Below are positions 45,677 through 54,615 of a DNA stretch of 64,000 nt, in pieces. The DNA lies in contig NZ_CP041348.1 of the NCBI RefSeq assembly GCF_009834365.1, positions 652,001 to 716,000 of the forward strand, read 5' to 3'. Every line of letters begins with the position of its first letter. Position 1 is the first letter of the stretch. Both the position numbers and the translations under genes were made by a program. This DNA comes from Komagataeibacter xylinus. Its GTDB lineage: Bacteria; Pseudomonadota; Alphaproteobacteria; Acetobacterales; Acetobacteraceae. The notes beneath the pieces were generated by a model that was not told where the DNA came from, did no database searches, and saw only the letters and a list, made by a program, of their open reading frames with translations.

Positions 45677-47677
45677 ATGACGCAACCCACGGGGCCTGTT
45701 GCCCCCGGATCCTCAACGACGCCGGATGGCGGCGCGCACCCCGCGCCTGCCGCACAGCAGGCCAATGCCGCGCCCAAGATTACCGAATATGGCGCCGACC
45801 AGCACGAGCATGCCGCGAACCCGGTCGGCTTCGCCGCCCTGCTCAGCGTGCTCGGCGTGGTGTTTGGCGATATCGGCACAAGCCCGATCTACGCCCTGCG
45901 CTCGACCATCATGGTCGTATCGCAGCACCACAAGATCGAGCCGTGGGAAATACTGGGCGTTCTCAGCCTGATCATCTGGTCGCTGCTGCTGATCGTGACG
46001 GTGAAATACGTCATCCTGATCATGCGCGCCGACCATAATGGCGAGGGCGGGATCATCTCGCTCATGTCGCTGGCCCAGCGCGTGGCGCCCAGCAACCGCA
46101 TGCGCATAGCCCTCGGCATGGTGGGAATCGGCGGCGCGTGCCTGTTCTTTGGCGATGGCATGATCACGCCCGCCATTTCCGTGCTCTCGGCGGTGGAAGG
46201 GCTTGAGGTCAGCTTCCCCGCAGCCCACGATCTGGTCATTCCCATCGCACTCATGGTGCTGGTGGGGCTGTTCTCGGTGCAGTGCTACGGCACGGGCAAG
46301 GTGGGCACCATATTCGGCCCCATCATGCTGGTGTGGTTCAGCCTGCTGGGCATACTGGGCGCGCTTGAAATCCTCCACCACCCCAAGGTGCTGCTGGCCA
46401 TATCGCCCACCTATGCGGTGCAGTTCATCATCTATCACGGGTGGCTGTCGTTCATTGCCCTTGGCTCGGTGGTTCTGTCGGTTACGGGTGCTGAGGCGCT
46501 TTATGCCGATATGGGGCATTTTGGCCGCCAGCCCATCCGCTATGCGTGGCTGTTCTGCGTGCTGCCGTGCCTGGCGCTGAACTATCTGGGCCAGGGGGCG
46601 CTGATCATCTCCGAGCCCAAGGCGCTCGAGAACCCCTTCTTCCTGCTCGGCCCGCACTGGATGCAGGTGCCGATGATCATCCTGTCCACCATGGCCACGG
46701 TCATTGCCAGCCAGGCGGGCATCTCGGGCGGGTTCTCGCTGTGCCGCCAGATCATCCAGCTTGGCTACCTGCCGCGCCTGCGCGTGACCCACACCAATGC
46801 GGAGGAAGAGGGCCAGATCTACCTGCCCGAGTTCAACCGCTTCCTCATGGTGGGCGCACTGCTGCTGGTGCTGGCCTTCCGCAGTTCCGATGCGCTGGCT
46901 TCCGCCTACGGCATTGCAGTGACGGGCACGTTCATGTGCACCTGCGTGCTGGCCATGGTGGTGTTCCGCAGGCTGTATCACTGGTCGCGCCCTGCGGCGG
47001 TTGCGACATTCGGTGGCTTCTTCCTGCTTGATACGACGTTCTTTGCCTCCAACGCGCTCAAGATCCCGCAGGGCGGCTGGGTGCCGGTGCTGCTCGGTAT
47101 CGTGCTGACGCTGATGATGACGACCTGGAAAAAGGGCCGCCAGCTGATCATGAACCGGCAGAAGCAGGACAGCATGCCGATGAACTCGTTCCTGGCCCGC
47201 CTGCCGCAGTCACGCATCATCCGCGTGCCGGGCACGGCGGTGTACATGACCGGCAACCCCGAATTCGTGCCTGCCTGCCTGCTGCACAACCTCAAGCACA
47301 ACAAGGTGCTGCACGACCATGTGCTGTTCGTGACCGTGCAGACCCTCGACCAGCCCGAGGCCGATCACGGCCACCGCGTGGCGTTGCAGGAACTGGCCCC
47401 CGACATCTACCGCATCATCCTGCGCTACGGCTTCATGGAAATGCCCAACCTGCCCCGCGCACTCGAAGACCTGAAGGCCAGCGGGCTGGACTTTGATGCA
47501 CTGCAGGCCTCCTACTTCACCAGCCGCGAACTGCTGGTGCGCTCGTCGGTGCCCAAGCTCTCGCGCTGGCGCATGTCGCTGTTCCTGTTCATGGCGCGCA
47601 ATGCGACGCCTGCCACCGAGTTCTTCCGCATTCCACCCGACCGCGTGGTAGAGCTGGGCGTGCGGCTGGCGATCTGA
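45677..47677 (+). CDS. kup: Low-affinity potassium transporter Kup
   Basis: Inner-membrane K+/H+ symporter, 666 aa. The signature [15 protein letters not shown] near residue 72 sits on the first of 12 predicted spans. [18 protein letters not shown] near residue 170 and the [14 protein letters not shown] block near residue 285 line the pore, and a C-terminal soluble domain of about 170 residues follows. A Pro/Ala-rich cytosolic start of 50 residues is variable in the family. Start MTQPTG at 45677. A hairpin repeat lies directly after the stop. Confidence 0.96.
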   Translation: MTQPTGPVAPGSSTTPDGGAHPAPAAQQANAAPKITEYGADQHEHAANPVGFAALLSVLGVVFGDIGTSPIYALRSTIMVVSQHHKIEPWEILGVLSLIIWSLLLIVTVKYVILIMRADHNGEGGIISLMSLAQRVAPSNRMRIALGMVGIGGACLFFGDGMITPAISVLSAVEGLEVSFPAAHDLVIPIALMVLVGLFSVQCYGTGKVGTIFGPIMLVWFSLLGILGALEILHHPKVLLAISPTYAVQFIIYHGWLSFIALGSVVLSVTGAEALYADMGHFGRQPIRYAWLFCVLPCLALNYLGQGALIISEPKALENPFFLLGPHWMQVPMIILSTMATVIASQAGISGGFSLCRQIIQLGYLPRLRVTHTNAEEEGQIYLPEFNRFLMVGALLLVLAFRSSDALASAYGIAVTGTFMCTCVLAMVVFRRLYHWSRPAAVATFGGFFLLDTTFFASNALKIPQGGWVPVLLGIVLTLMMTTWKKGRQLIMNRQKQDSMPMNSFLARLPQSRIIRVPGTAVYMTGNPEFVPACLLHNLKHNKVLHDHVLFVTVQTLDQPEADHGHRVALQELAPDIYRIILRYGFMEMPNLPRALEDLKASGLDFDALQASYFTSRELLVRSSVPKLSRWRMSLFLFMARNATPATEFFRIPPDRVVELGVRLAI

Positions 47678-47683
47678 TAAAAA

Positions 47684-47760
47684 ACCAAAATGTCTGGGTG
47701 CCGCCTTTTTTCAAAAAGGCGGCATTCTTTTTGAAAAAAGCTTCACCAAAAAATTTCTAC
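47684..47760 (-). repeat. Intergenic hairpin repeat (copy 8, inverted)
   Basis: On the minus strand: AAATTTTTTGGTGAAGC, hairpin GCTTTTTTCAAAAAG, GAATGCCGCC, hairpin CCTTTTTGAAAAAAGG, CGGCACCCAGACATTT. It lies between two genes of the same (+) direction, kup and hemW, where it could insulate hemW from kup transcription. Confidence 0.9.
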
Positions 47761-47811
47761 AGTCGGCAAGGGGTTTCGTTGGCAGGGTTTTCAGGCAGTC
47801 TCGCATCCAAC

Positions 47812-48984
47812 ATGGCCGAGCCGCTGGCGCTTTATGTGCACTGGCCGTTCTGCCTGTCCAAATGCCCGTACTGCGATTTCAACAGCCATGTGCGCGATGA
47901 AATTCCCCGCGCCCGCTTTGGTAGCGCGCTCAGGCGCGAACTGGCCCATGAAGCAGCCGTAATGGGCGATACGCCCGCCGAGCGCCCGATCATCAGTTCC
48001 ATCTTTTTTGGCGGCGGCACGCCTTCCCTCATGGCACCCGGGACGGTAGCCGGGCTGATTGCCGATGCCCGCAGCCAGTTTGGCTTTACCGACAATGTGG
48101 AAATCACGCTCGAGGCCAACCCGACGAGCGTGGAGACCGGCCTGCTGCGGGCCTTCCGCGATGCCGGGGTCAACCGCATTTCAATGGGCATCCAGAGCCT
48201 TGAGCCCGAGGCCCTGCGCTTTTTAGGCCGCGAGCATGACGCCCCGCAGGCCATCGCGGCCCTCGAGACAGCGCGCAAATTGTTCGACCGCATCTCGTTC
48301 GACCTGATCTATGCCCGGCCAGGACAGACCGAAGCCGCATGGCGCAGTGAACTTGAGGCAGCCCTTGCGCTGGTATCCGACCACCTGTCGCTCTATCAGC
48401 TCACCATCGAGCCGGGCACGAAATTCGAGGGGCTGTACCGTCAGGGCCGCTTCCGCCTGCCCGAGGGCGATGACGCGGCCAGGCTGTATGAACTCACTGC
48501 CGAGGTCGCCGCCCGGCATGGCCTGCTGGGCTACGAGATCTCGAACTACGCCCGCCCCGGTGCCGAGAGCCGCCATAACCTGACCTACTGGCGCTATGGC
48601 GACTATGTGGGAATCGGCCCCGGCGCCCATGGGCGGCTGACCCGCAATGGCGTGACCTGCGCCACCCGCCGCCACCGCGCGCCCGAGCCATGGGCCGAGC
48701 GCGTGGAGCGCACCGGCACCGGCGCCCACCCTGATGAACGGCTGGATAACCGCGACCGCGCGCGTGAAATGCTGCTGATGGGCCTGCGATTGCGCGAGGG
48801 CATTGACACCACCCGTTTCGCCCGGCGCACCGGCATGGATGTGCTCGATGCGCTTGATGCCGACATGCTGAACATGGCGATCGGGGAGGGCTATCTGGTG
48901 CTTGACCCTGCCGGGCAGCGCCTGCGCGCCACCGATGCAGGCCGCCTGCGGTTGGAAAGCCTGCTGGCCGCGCTGGTGCTTTGA
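47812..48984 (+). CDS. hemW: HemW-type radical SAM protein (heme chaperone; HemN-like)
   Basis: 390 aa. The radical SAM cluster motif CLSKCPYCDF (CxxxCxxC) near residue 15 is preceded by YVHWPFC. FFGGGTPSL near residue 65, TLEANPTS, GVNRISMGIQS and a HemN C-terminal domain follow. It lacks the extra cysteine pattern of true oxygen-independent coproporphyrinogen oxidases, as usual for HemW. ATG 47812 is given; a TTG at 47779 behind AAGGGG would add 11 residues and has the better ribosome site. Confidence 0.9.
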   Translation: MAEPLALYVHWPFCLSKCPYCDFNSHVRDEIPRARFGSALRRELAHEAAVMGDTPAERPIISSIFFGGGTPSLMAPGTVAGLIADARSQFGFTDNVEITLEANPTSVETGLLRAFRDAGVNRISMGIQSLEPEALRFLGREHDAPQAIAALETARKLFDRISFDLIYARPGQTEAAWRSELEAALALVSDHLSLYQLTIEPGTKFEGLYRQGRFRLPEGDDAARLYELTAEVAARHGLLGYEISNYARPGAESRHNLTYWRYGDYVGIGPGAHGRLTRNGVTCATRRHRAPEPWAERVERTGTGAHPDERLDNRDRAREMLLMGLRLREGIDTTRFARRTGMDVLDALDADMLNMAIGEGYLVLDPAGQRLRATDAGRLRLESLLAALVL

Positions 48985-49034
48985 GGCATTAGGCCATACG
49001 ATAGGGTCATCATTCAGGGCAGGGAGATTGCTGC

Positions 49035-50150
49035 GTGTTGTCATCCATCCTTTCGCGGTCCACCCGCCTCGCCGCCACCGCTGCGGCCCTTGCCTTCATG
49101 GCAGTGCCCGCCATGGCCGCACCCGCCACAGGCGGCCCGCAACTGGTCATCGAAGATAACGACTTCCTCGGCCCGGGCGGGTCGGACCAGCTTTCCACCA
49201 TTCCGCTGCTGTTCAACCCCGATGTGCGCGTGCTGGGCTTTACGGTGGTGAGTGGCGACGGGTGGGAAAACGCGGAATCCGCCCATCTGCGCCGCCTGCT
49301 CGAAATCATCGGCAAGGCGGACGTGCCGGTGGCCGATGGCGCGGTCTACCCGCTGGTCAACACCCGTGCCGAAATGCGCCTGCATGAGCAGCAATACGGC
49401 ACGATTCCGTGGAAGGGCGCATGGGGCGGCCTTGGCTCCATCGACACCGCACCCGATATGCAGCCCGCCATCGGGGCAATGAAGGAAGGTGCCCCCCACA
49501 CCCCGCCGGCGAAGCAGGGCGCCGTGCAGTTCCTGATCGAGCAGGTGCATGCCCACCCGCATGAAGTCACGATCGTGGCGGCAGGCCCGCTGACCAACCT
49601 TGCCCTTGCCATCCGTCAGGACCCGACCTTTGCCGAGACGGCGAAGCAGCTCATCTTCATGGGCGGCATGCTCGATACGAGCATGATGTCGATTACCGGC
49701 AACGCGGACTTCGCCTCCGACTTCAACATGATCTTCGACCCCGAGGCAGCGCATATCACGCTGACCGCACCGTGGAAGGCGATCACGGTGGTGGGCAGCG
49801 TGTCGAACGACCTCATGCTCTCACGCGAGTACCTCGGCCAGATCACCAGCAAAAAAACGCCGCTCACCGCCTATCTCGGCAGTTATTACGATCCGCTGCC
49901 CATGTGGGATGAAATGACCACAGCCATCGCCGCCGACCCCACGCTGGTCACCTCCGCAGTCGATGCGCGCATGGATATCGACACCGCGCGCGGCCCGCAT
50001 TACGGCCATGCCTTTGTGGTGCCTGATGCGCTGGCACCCAAAAACAGCCCCATGCGGGTGATGCATATCGTGCGCAGCATTGATGCGCAGCGCTTCCGCG
50101 ACACCTTCCTGCGCGAGGCGCAGACCGATCCTGCGCGCCCCGCGCGGTAA
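49035..50150 (+). CDS. Exported nucleoside hydrolase-like protein
   Basis: 371 aa, with a Sec signal peptide (residues 1-28, cleavage near PAMAAPA), so predicted periplasmic. Family blocks are present: VTIVAAGPLTNLALA near residue 177, LIFMGGM near residue 203, and DFNMIFDPEAAHITLT near residue 225. The N-terminal calcium/ribose motif DxDPGxDDA of classical IU-nucleoside hydrolases is altered to EDNDFLGPGGSDQ. It would split nucleosides to base and ribose outside the cytoplasm if active. GTG start at 49035; the ribosome site GGGAG lies 12 bases upstream. Confidence 0.82.
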   Translation: MLSSILSRSTRLAATAAALAFMAVPAMAAPATGGPQLVIEDNDFLGPGGSDQLSTIPLLFNPDVRVLGFTVVSGDGWENAESAHLRRLLEIIGKADVPVADGAVYPLVNTRAEMRLHEQQYGTIPWKGAWGGLGSIDTAPDMQPAIGAMKEGAPHTPPAKQGAVQFLIEQVHAHPHEVTIVAAGPLTNLALAIRQDPTFAETAKQLIFMGGMLDTSMMSITGNADFASDFNMIFDPEAAHITLTAPWKAITVVGSVSNDLMLSREYLGQITSKKTPLTAYLGSYYDPLPMWDEMTTAIAADPTLVTSAVDARMDIDTARGPHYGHAFVVPDALAPKNSPMRVMHIVRSIDAQRFRDTFLREAQTDPARPAR

Positions 50151-50159
50151 GGATCAGGC

Positions 50160-50603
50160 ATGCTGCATATGGTCAAGCTGGCGGTTGGCGTGCATTCCCT
50201 TGAGGAACTCGCCGCCCGCCAGTCGCTCCAGATCCCGCCGGTCGATGACCTTGATGGCACCAGCCCCTCGGGGCAGCCATGGTTCCGCACGCGCATGTAT
50301 CCGCGCCGGGCGGCCGAAATACTTGATGGCGGGTCGATCTACCGCGTCATTGCCGGGCGCATCCAGTGCCGCCAGCGCATTACCGCCATCGAACCTGACA
50401 CGCGCGAGGATGGCGTGGCCTGCGCGCGGGTGGTCATGGCGCCCGAGATCATTCCCGTCAGCCCGCGTGCCATGCGCGCCTTTCAGGGCTGGCGTTACCT
50501 CAAGCCCGCAGACGCGCCACCCGACCTTCTGGCAAACAGCCATGCGGGCGACATCCTGCCCGAAGCCCTACGCAACGAACTGGCGGAACTGTGCCTGATC
50601 TGA
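50160..50603 (+). CDS. DUF1489 family protein
   Basis: 147 aa, conserved in alphaproteobacteria, function unknown. It starts MLHMVKLAVGV and contains HRxxP-like tracts TRMYPRRAAEI, SIYRVIAGRIQCRQRI and FQGWRYL, all seen in this family. No signal or membrane segment. It overlaps the start region of the next gene by a few bases. Confidence 0.85.
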   Translation: MLHMVKLAVGVHSLEELAARQSLQIPPVDDLDGTSPSGQPWFRTRMYPRRAAEILDGGSIYRVIAGRIQCRQRITAIEPDTREDGVACARVVMAPEIIPVSPRAMRAFQGWRYLKPADAPPDLLANSHAGDILPEALRNELAELCLI

Positions 50604-50635
50604 ACATGCTCCCTGCACTTCCCTCCCTGCGGGAC

Positions 50636-51700
50636 ATGACGCGCCTGTTTCTTGTCGCCATTGCGGGGCTGGGGCTGGCCGCCTGCGCCACGTCATCGGG
50701 CGGCGGCGGCAGCAGCCACACCCATGCCAGCTATAACAGCTACTACAAGGGCAAGGCCGCCTACCGCCCCCCAGGCCCTGCAAACGACCCGTGGCAGCCC
50801 TATATTGCCGATGCCTCCAGCCGTTTTGCCGTGCCGCAGGAATGGATTCGCGCCGTGATCCAGAAGGAATCGGGCGGACATGAATATATTGATGGCCACC
50901 TCACGCGCTCGGCCAGCGGGGCGATCGGGCTGATGCAGCTCATGCCGCCCACCTATGCCGACATGCAGCGCCGCAACCACCTCGGCTCCGACCCGTATGA
51001 CCCGCACAACAACATCCTCGCGGGCACGGCCTATATCCGCATCCTGTACGGGCTGTATGGCGCGCCGGGTTTCCTTGCCGCCTACAATGCCGGCACGGAA
51101 CGGCTCAACGACTACCTTGAAAATGGCCGCCCGCTGCCCAGCCAGACGGTTCGCTACCTACGCATCATCACCCCCAATCTTGGCAATGAAGTGGCGCTGA
51201 GCGGGCCGCTGGCGGTTTATGGCTCCTCCGGCCAGCGGGTTACGTCCACACCCACGCCTTTGGGCAATGGCACCACGATCCAGCCCGACCACACCTATGT
51301 GCAGTACGCAACGCTTAACCCGCCTGCTCCCGTGCAGCACCGCACCGCCTGCGTGCATGATGCCAACCTCGCCTATGACCCTGCCAGCAGCACCTGCCAC
51401 ACCGATGCCCGCACGGCTGCCGCTGCCGCACCAAGTGCTGGCGCCGGATATGGGGCGTGGATGGTGCAGGTGGGTGCGTTTTCGGCGGAGGGGCAGGCCC
51501 GCTTTGCCAACTCCATGGCGCGGCAGGGTGATTTTGCTGCCCTTCAGGGCGCGCGCAGTCTGGTCATTCCGGTCAGGCGGCCTGCAGGCGTAATCTACCG
51601 CGCCCGCCTGGCCGGGCTTTCGCAGGCCGCCGCAACACGGGCCTGCGCCACGCTGAAGGACCAGGGCCTGCCCTGCACCGTCATCCGGCCCGGAGAGTAA
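50636..51700 (+). CDS. Lytic transglycosylase lipoprotein with C-terminal SPOR-like domain
   Basis: 354 aa. A lipoprotein signal ends in the lipobox GLAAC (residues 12-16). The SLT domain (about 60-185) has the catalytic Glu in IQKESGGHEY, then SGAIGLMQLMPPTY, PHNNILAGTAYI and AAYNAGTERL. The C-terminal 80 residues (YGAWMVQVGAFSAEGQARFA to the end) look like a peptidoglycan-binding SPOR domain. Expected at the outer membrane, cleaving murein glycan strands. An earlier in-frame ATG at 50591 lies within the DUF1489 gene and is rejected in favour of 50636. Confidence 0.9.
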   Translation: MTRLFLVAIAGLGLAACATSSGGGGSSHTHASYNSYYKGKAAYRPPGPANDPWQPYIADASSRFAVPQEWIRAVIQKESGGHEYIDGHLTRSASGAIGLMQLMPPTYADMQRRNHLGSDPYDPHNNILAGTAYIRILYGLYGAPGFLAAYNAGTERLNDYLENGRPLPSQTVRYLRIITPNLGNEVALSGPLAVYGSSGQRVTSTPTPLGNGTTIQPDHTYVQYATLNPPAPVQHRTACVHDANLAYDPASSTCHTDARTAAAAAPSAGAGYGAWMVQVGAFSAEGQARFANSMARQGDFAALQGARSLVIPVRRPAGVIYRARLAGLSQAAATRACATLKDQGLPCTVIRPGE

Positions 51701-51719
51701 AACTTTTATCCGTCAAAGC

Positions 51720-53756
51720 TTATTCAGGGATCACCACCGGGGCGGGCTGGTTTTCCAGCGTGGCAGGCACATGCAGGGCAGGCAGGTGCAGTGTTGCATG
51801 CCGCACCAGCATGACCGATGAGAACCCGAGGGAGAGCGTATAATCCCCGCCCGCCACAGACCAGTTGCCACCCGTACTGTTCCATTGCCCCACCAGCCGC
51901 AGGCTGACGGGCACGCTCAGCCGCACCGGGTGCCCCGGCGAGACCATCACGCTACGCCACGCGGCCAGCCTGCGCGGATTGCCCGGCAGGTCGGGCGGGG
52001 TTTCGACATAAAGCTGGGGCACGGCCCGCACCGCCGCCGTGCCGGAATTGGAGAGCGTGAAGCTGGCATTGAGGTGAGTGCCCTCACGCGCTACGTGCAG
52101 TTCGCTCAGCACCAGCCGCCCGCGGGCCGAAAGCCCATAGCCAAACGGAAACAGCGGCACGACATGCGCGCGCTCGAAGGCGCGATAATTCGCATCGACC
52201 ATGCCCGGCGGGTACAACCCACCCGTCAATGTTACCGGCAGATGGCCCGAGAAATCCTGCTGCCCCGACAACAGCGCCGACAGGGCCTGCGCGTACTCAT
52301 CACGCCATGCCCAGGCCTGCACCACGCTATCGACCGTATCGAGCCAGGGCATCTGCCGGTCGGGGTCATCGGCGGTCAGCACCACGACCACATGGCCGCC
52401 CAGTTCGGCCAGGGTGGTGATCATCTGGTTATCATCATTACTGGCGCTGAGCACCAGCGTACGGGCCGCCTGCGCGCAGGCGGGCGGCAGCGTGCCCGTA
52501 GCCCCCGCGCCATCAGGCGCGGTGACCACCGTCACGTTCAGCCCGGCATGGCGCAGCCCGTCGGCCAGCCTGTCGGCAGGCCCGCGCATGGCGGGGTGCA
52601 CCAGCACCAGCACCGGGCCAAGGGCGGGGTCAAAGGGCAAAACGCGATTCTCGTTCTGCAGCAGCACCGCGCCCTCGGCTTCTACATCCCCCAGCAGGGT
52701 GTCGACCGGCGGGGGCTGCACGCCGGTACGGGCTGCGGCAAAAGGCGGTGGATGGTCAAGGCTGCCCGCCATGTAGAACGAGGCCAGGATATGCGTGACC
52801 ATGGCCTGCACCTGCGCGGGCTTTATATCACCATCGCGCACGGCCTTGCGCAGCATCTCGCCCAGCACGTCGGGCCTGCCGGGGCTGACCTGCTCCATGT
52901 CCACCCCCGTGGCGACGGCATCGAGCGCGGGCGCGGTATCCGTGCCATGCGCAGTACCTGCGGGCATAGCCCCGCCCGGCACGGCCATGATCATGCCGGG
53001 AAAATGCCACGCCTCATGTACCATGGCCTCAAGCCCCGTCACCGTATGGCACGGCGCCATGCCGCCGCACAGCATCGCTCCCCCATGGGCCACTTCCAGC
53101 GCCGTGCCCACGCCCAGCAGGCTGTGGGCCGCAAGATCGGAAGCCTTGACCGGCGCGCTGCGCCCCGGGGTCGCGCCATCGGCGCGCGTCTGCTCCTCAC
53201 GCGCCACCGAACCGAAGACCGGCAGCACATGGCCCGATAGCAGCCCCGCCCCGATCATGCCCGCCATGCTGCCCGCCAGCACCTGGTCCTCGCCGCCCTG
53301 CAACCGGCCCGAGGGCAGCGTGTCCACGCCGCCCACGCGCAGCACCGCGCGGCCATGCAGCCATTCCGCCCGGGCACGGGCAACGCCCGCGCGGCGGGCA
53401 AGGTCGGGGTCCCATGTCGCGGCCAGCGCCAGCCACGGCAGCATGGGCCGGGGCGGGGCATCGCCGGGTTGCACGGGTGTGGCGAAGGTGGGCATGCGCA
53501 GCACCGGCAGCCCCAGCCGGGGCACGCCCGGCCAAGCCAGCAGGCCGGGCACGTCCTCGCCCCCATTGGCAGCCGGAGCAGGACGGGCCTGAAGCACGGC
53601 CTGCTGCTCGGCGGGTTGCAGGCGGGCCGCCATGTCCGCCGCACGGGTGCTGGCCGGGGTGGCGGCGGCTGCGGCAGCCGCATGCGCCGGAGCGGCACAA
53701 AACAGCCCCGCCATAAGCAGGAAGGCGAAAGACCCTGTAAGCGTGTGTTTCATCAT
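51720..53756 (-). CDS. Glycoside hydrolase family 3 homologue, probably catalytically inactive
   Basis: 678 aa with a Sec signal ending in AHA-type residues near position 25. The GH3 architecture is recognisable: LALAATWDPDLARRAG, GGEDQVLAGSMAGMIGAG, a GVDME block after the nucleophile region, a C-terminal domain with AVLLQNENRVLPFD, and FPFGYGLSARG with a terminal fibronectin-like domain. However the nucleophile block, normally VMSDWGA, reads IMAVPGGA, so the catalytic Asp is missing, and the usual KH substrate motif reads SGH. The lesion lies in an otherwise intact frame. It may be a periplasmic sugar-binding pseudoenzyme. Start at 53756 behind ACGGGAT. Confidence 0.78.
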   Translation of the reverse strand: MMKHTLTGSFAFLLMAGLFCAAPAHAAAAAAATPASTRAADMAARLQPAEQQAVLQARPAPAANGGEDVPGLLAWPGVPRLGLPVLRMPTFATPVQPGDAPPRPMLPWLALAATWDPDLARRAGVARARAEWLHGRAVLRVGGVDTLPSGRLQGGEDQVLAGSMAGMIGAGLLSGHVLPVFGSVAREEQTRADGATPGRSAPVKASDLAAHSLLGVGTALEVAHGGAMLCGGMAPCHTVTGLEAMVHEAWHFPGMIMAVPGGAMPAGTAHGTDTAPALDAVATGVDMEQVSPGRPDVLGEMLRKAVRDGDIKPAQVQAMVTHILASFYMAGSLDHPPPFAAARTGVQPPPVDTLLGDVEAEGAVLLQNENRVLPFDPALGPVLVLVHPAMRGPADRLADGLRHAGLNVTVVTAPDGAGATGTLPPACAQAARTLVLSASNDDNQMITTLAELGGHVVVVLTADDPDRQMPWLDTVDSVVQAWAWRDEYAQALSALLSGQQDFSGHLPVTLTGGLYPPGMVDANYRAFERAHVVPLFPFGYGLSARGRLVLSELHVAREGTHLNASFTLSNSGTAAVRAVPQLYVETPPDLPGNPRRLAAWRSVMVSPGHPVRLSVPVSLRLVGQWNSTGGNWSVAGGDYTLSLGFSSVMLVRHATLHLPALHVPATLENQPAPVVIPE

Positions 53757-53816
53757 ATCCCGTAGCTGTTGGCGTGTGCCGCCATTTTTGCGCTTCAATG
53801 GCCCGATTGTCACGCA

Positions 53817-53834
53817 GGGCACGGTAAAGTGCCC
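53817..53834. promoter_or_regulatory. Palindrome between the GH3-like and DUF3576 genes
   Basis: GGGCAC (53817-53822) and GTGCCC (53829-53834) separated by six bases, in the 224-bp divergent intergenic region. It could be an operator or a leader hairpin; no T-tract follows. Confidence 0.25.
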
Positions 53835-53980
53835 ATGCGACTTGGCGTGGCAGGCGCGGCAGGATATGAAGAAGAATAACGCGACAGGCCGCAACGCCCC
53901 TGCCCGGCATGCCCGCCGGTGTCCGGGCGTGTGGCCGGATCATCACATGCGGGGCCATCCCCGGCGTCCACAGAGGCATC

Positions 53981-54514
53981 ATGACCCTTCGCCCGTTCCA
54001 TCCTGCTCCCTCTGCCGCCCCCTCGGGCCGTGCCCTGCTGCCACGCGCCGCACTCCCAGCCCTGCTTGCCGCAAGCCTGCTGGCTGGCTGCGGCAGCGCG
54101 CCCCAGCACGACAAAAGCGGGCTGGCCGTGCCCCAGAACCGCCTGCTGAAGGAAGATCGCGGCGCCAATGGCGGTTCCACGCCGCTGGAAAGCAACGGGG
54201 TCAACGCCTTTTTGTGGCGTGGCGCGCTCGATACGCTGTCCTTCATGCCGTTTGCCTCGGCCGATGCGGTGGCCGGCGTGATCCTGACGGACTGGTACAC
54301 CCCGCCCGCCACCAAGGATGAACGCTTCAAGATCACCTGCTTCGTCCTCTCGCGCAGCCTGCGCTCGGATGCGGTGCGCGTCTCGGTGTTCCGCCAGGCC
54401 TATGAAGACGGGCAGTGGGTCGATACCCCTGTCGCCGCCAATACCGTGTCCGACATCACGGCCCGCATCCTGACCCGCGCGCGCCAGCTGCGCACCGATA
54501 GCGGCCAGCACTAG
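53981..54514 (+). CDS. DUF3576 family lipoprotein
   Basis: 177 aa with a lipoprotein signal ending LLAGC near residue 36. The mature domain contains [23 protein letters not shown] and [24 protein letters not shown], the DUF3576 pattern. The gene regularly precedes leuS and lptE in alphaproteobacteria, so a link to the outer membrane is likely but unproven. ATG 53981 gives a typical short n-region. Confidence 0.85.
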   Translation: MTLRPFHPAPSAAPSGRALLPRAALPALLAASLLAGCGSAPQHDKSGLAVPQNRLLKEDRGANGGSTPLESNGVNAFLWRGALDTLSFMPFASADAVAGVILTDWYTPPATKDERFKITCFVLSRSLRSDAVRVSVFRQAYEDGQWVDTPVAANTVSDITARILTRARQLRTDSGQH

Positions 54515-54615
54515 GCTTTACGCCCAGCCACGCAGTCCCGGCCGGGCCCGTGCGGCCCGACCTCTTTTTCAGCGGGCGCATGCCGCCTGCCCTCCGCATA
54601 CCGAACCAGAAGAAG

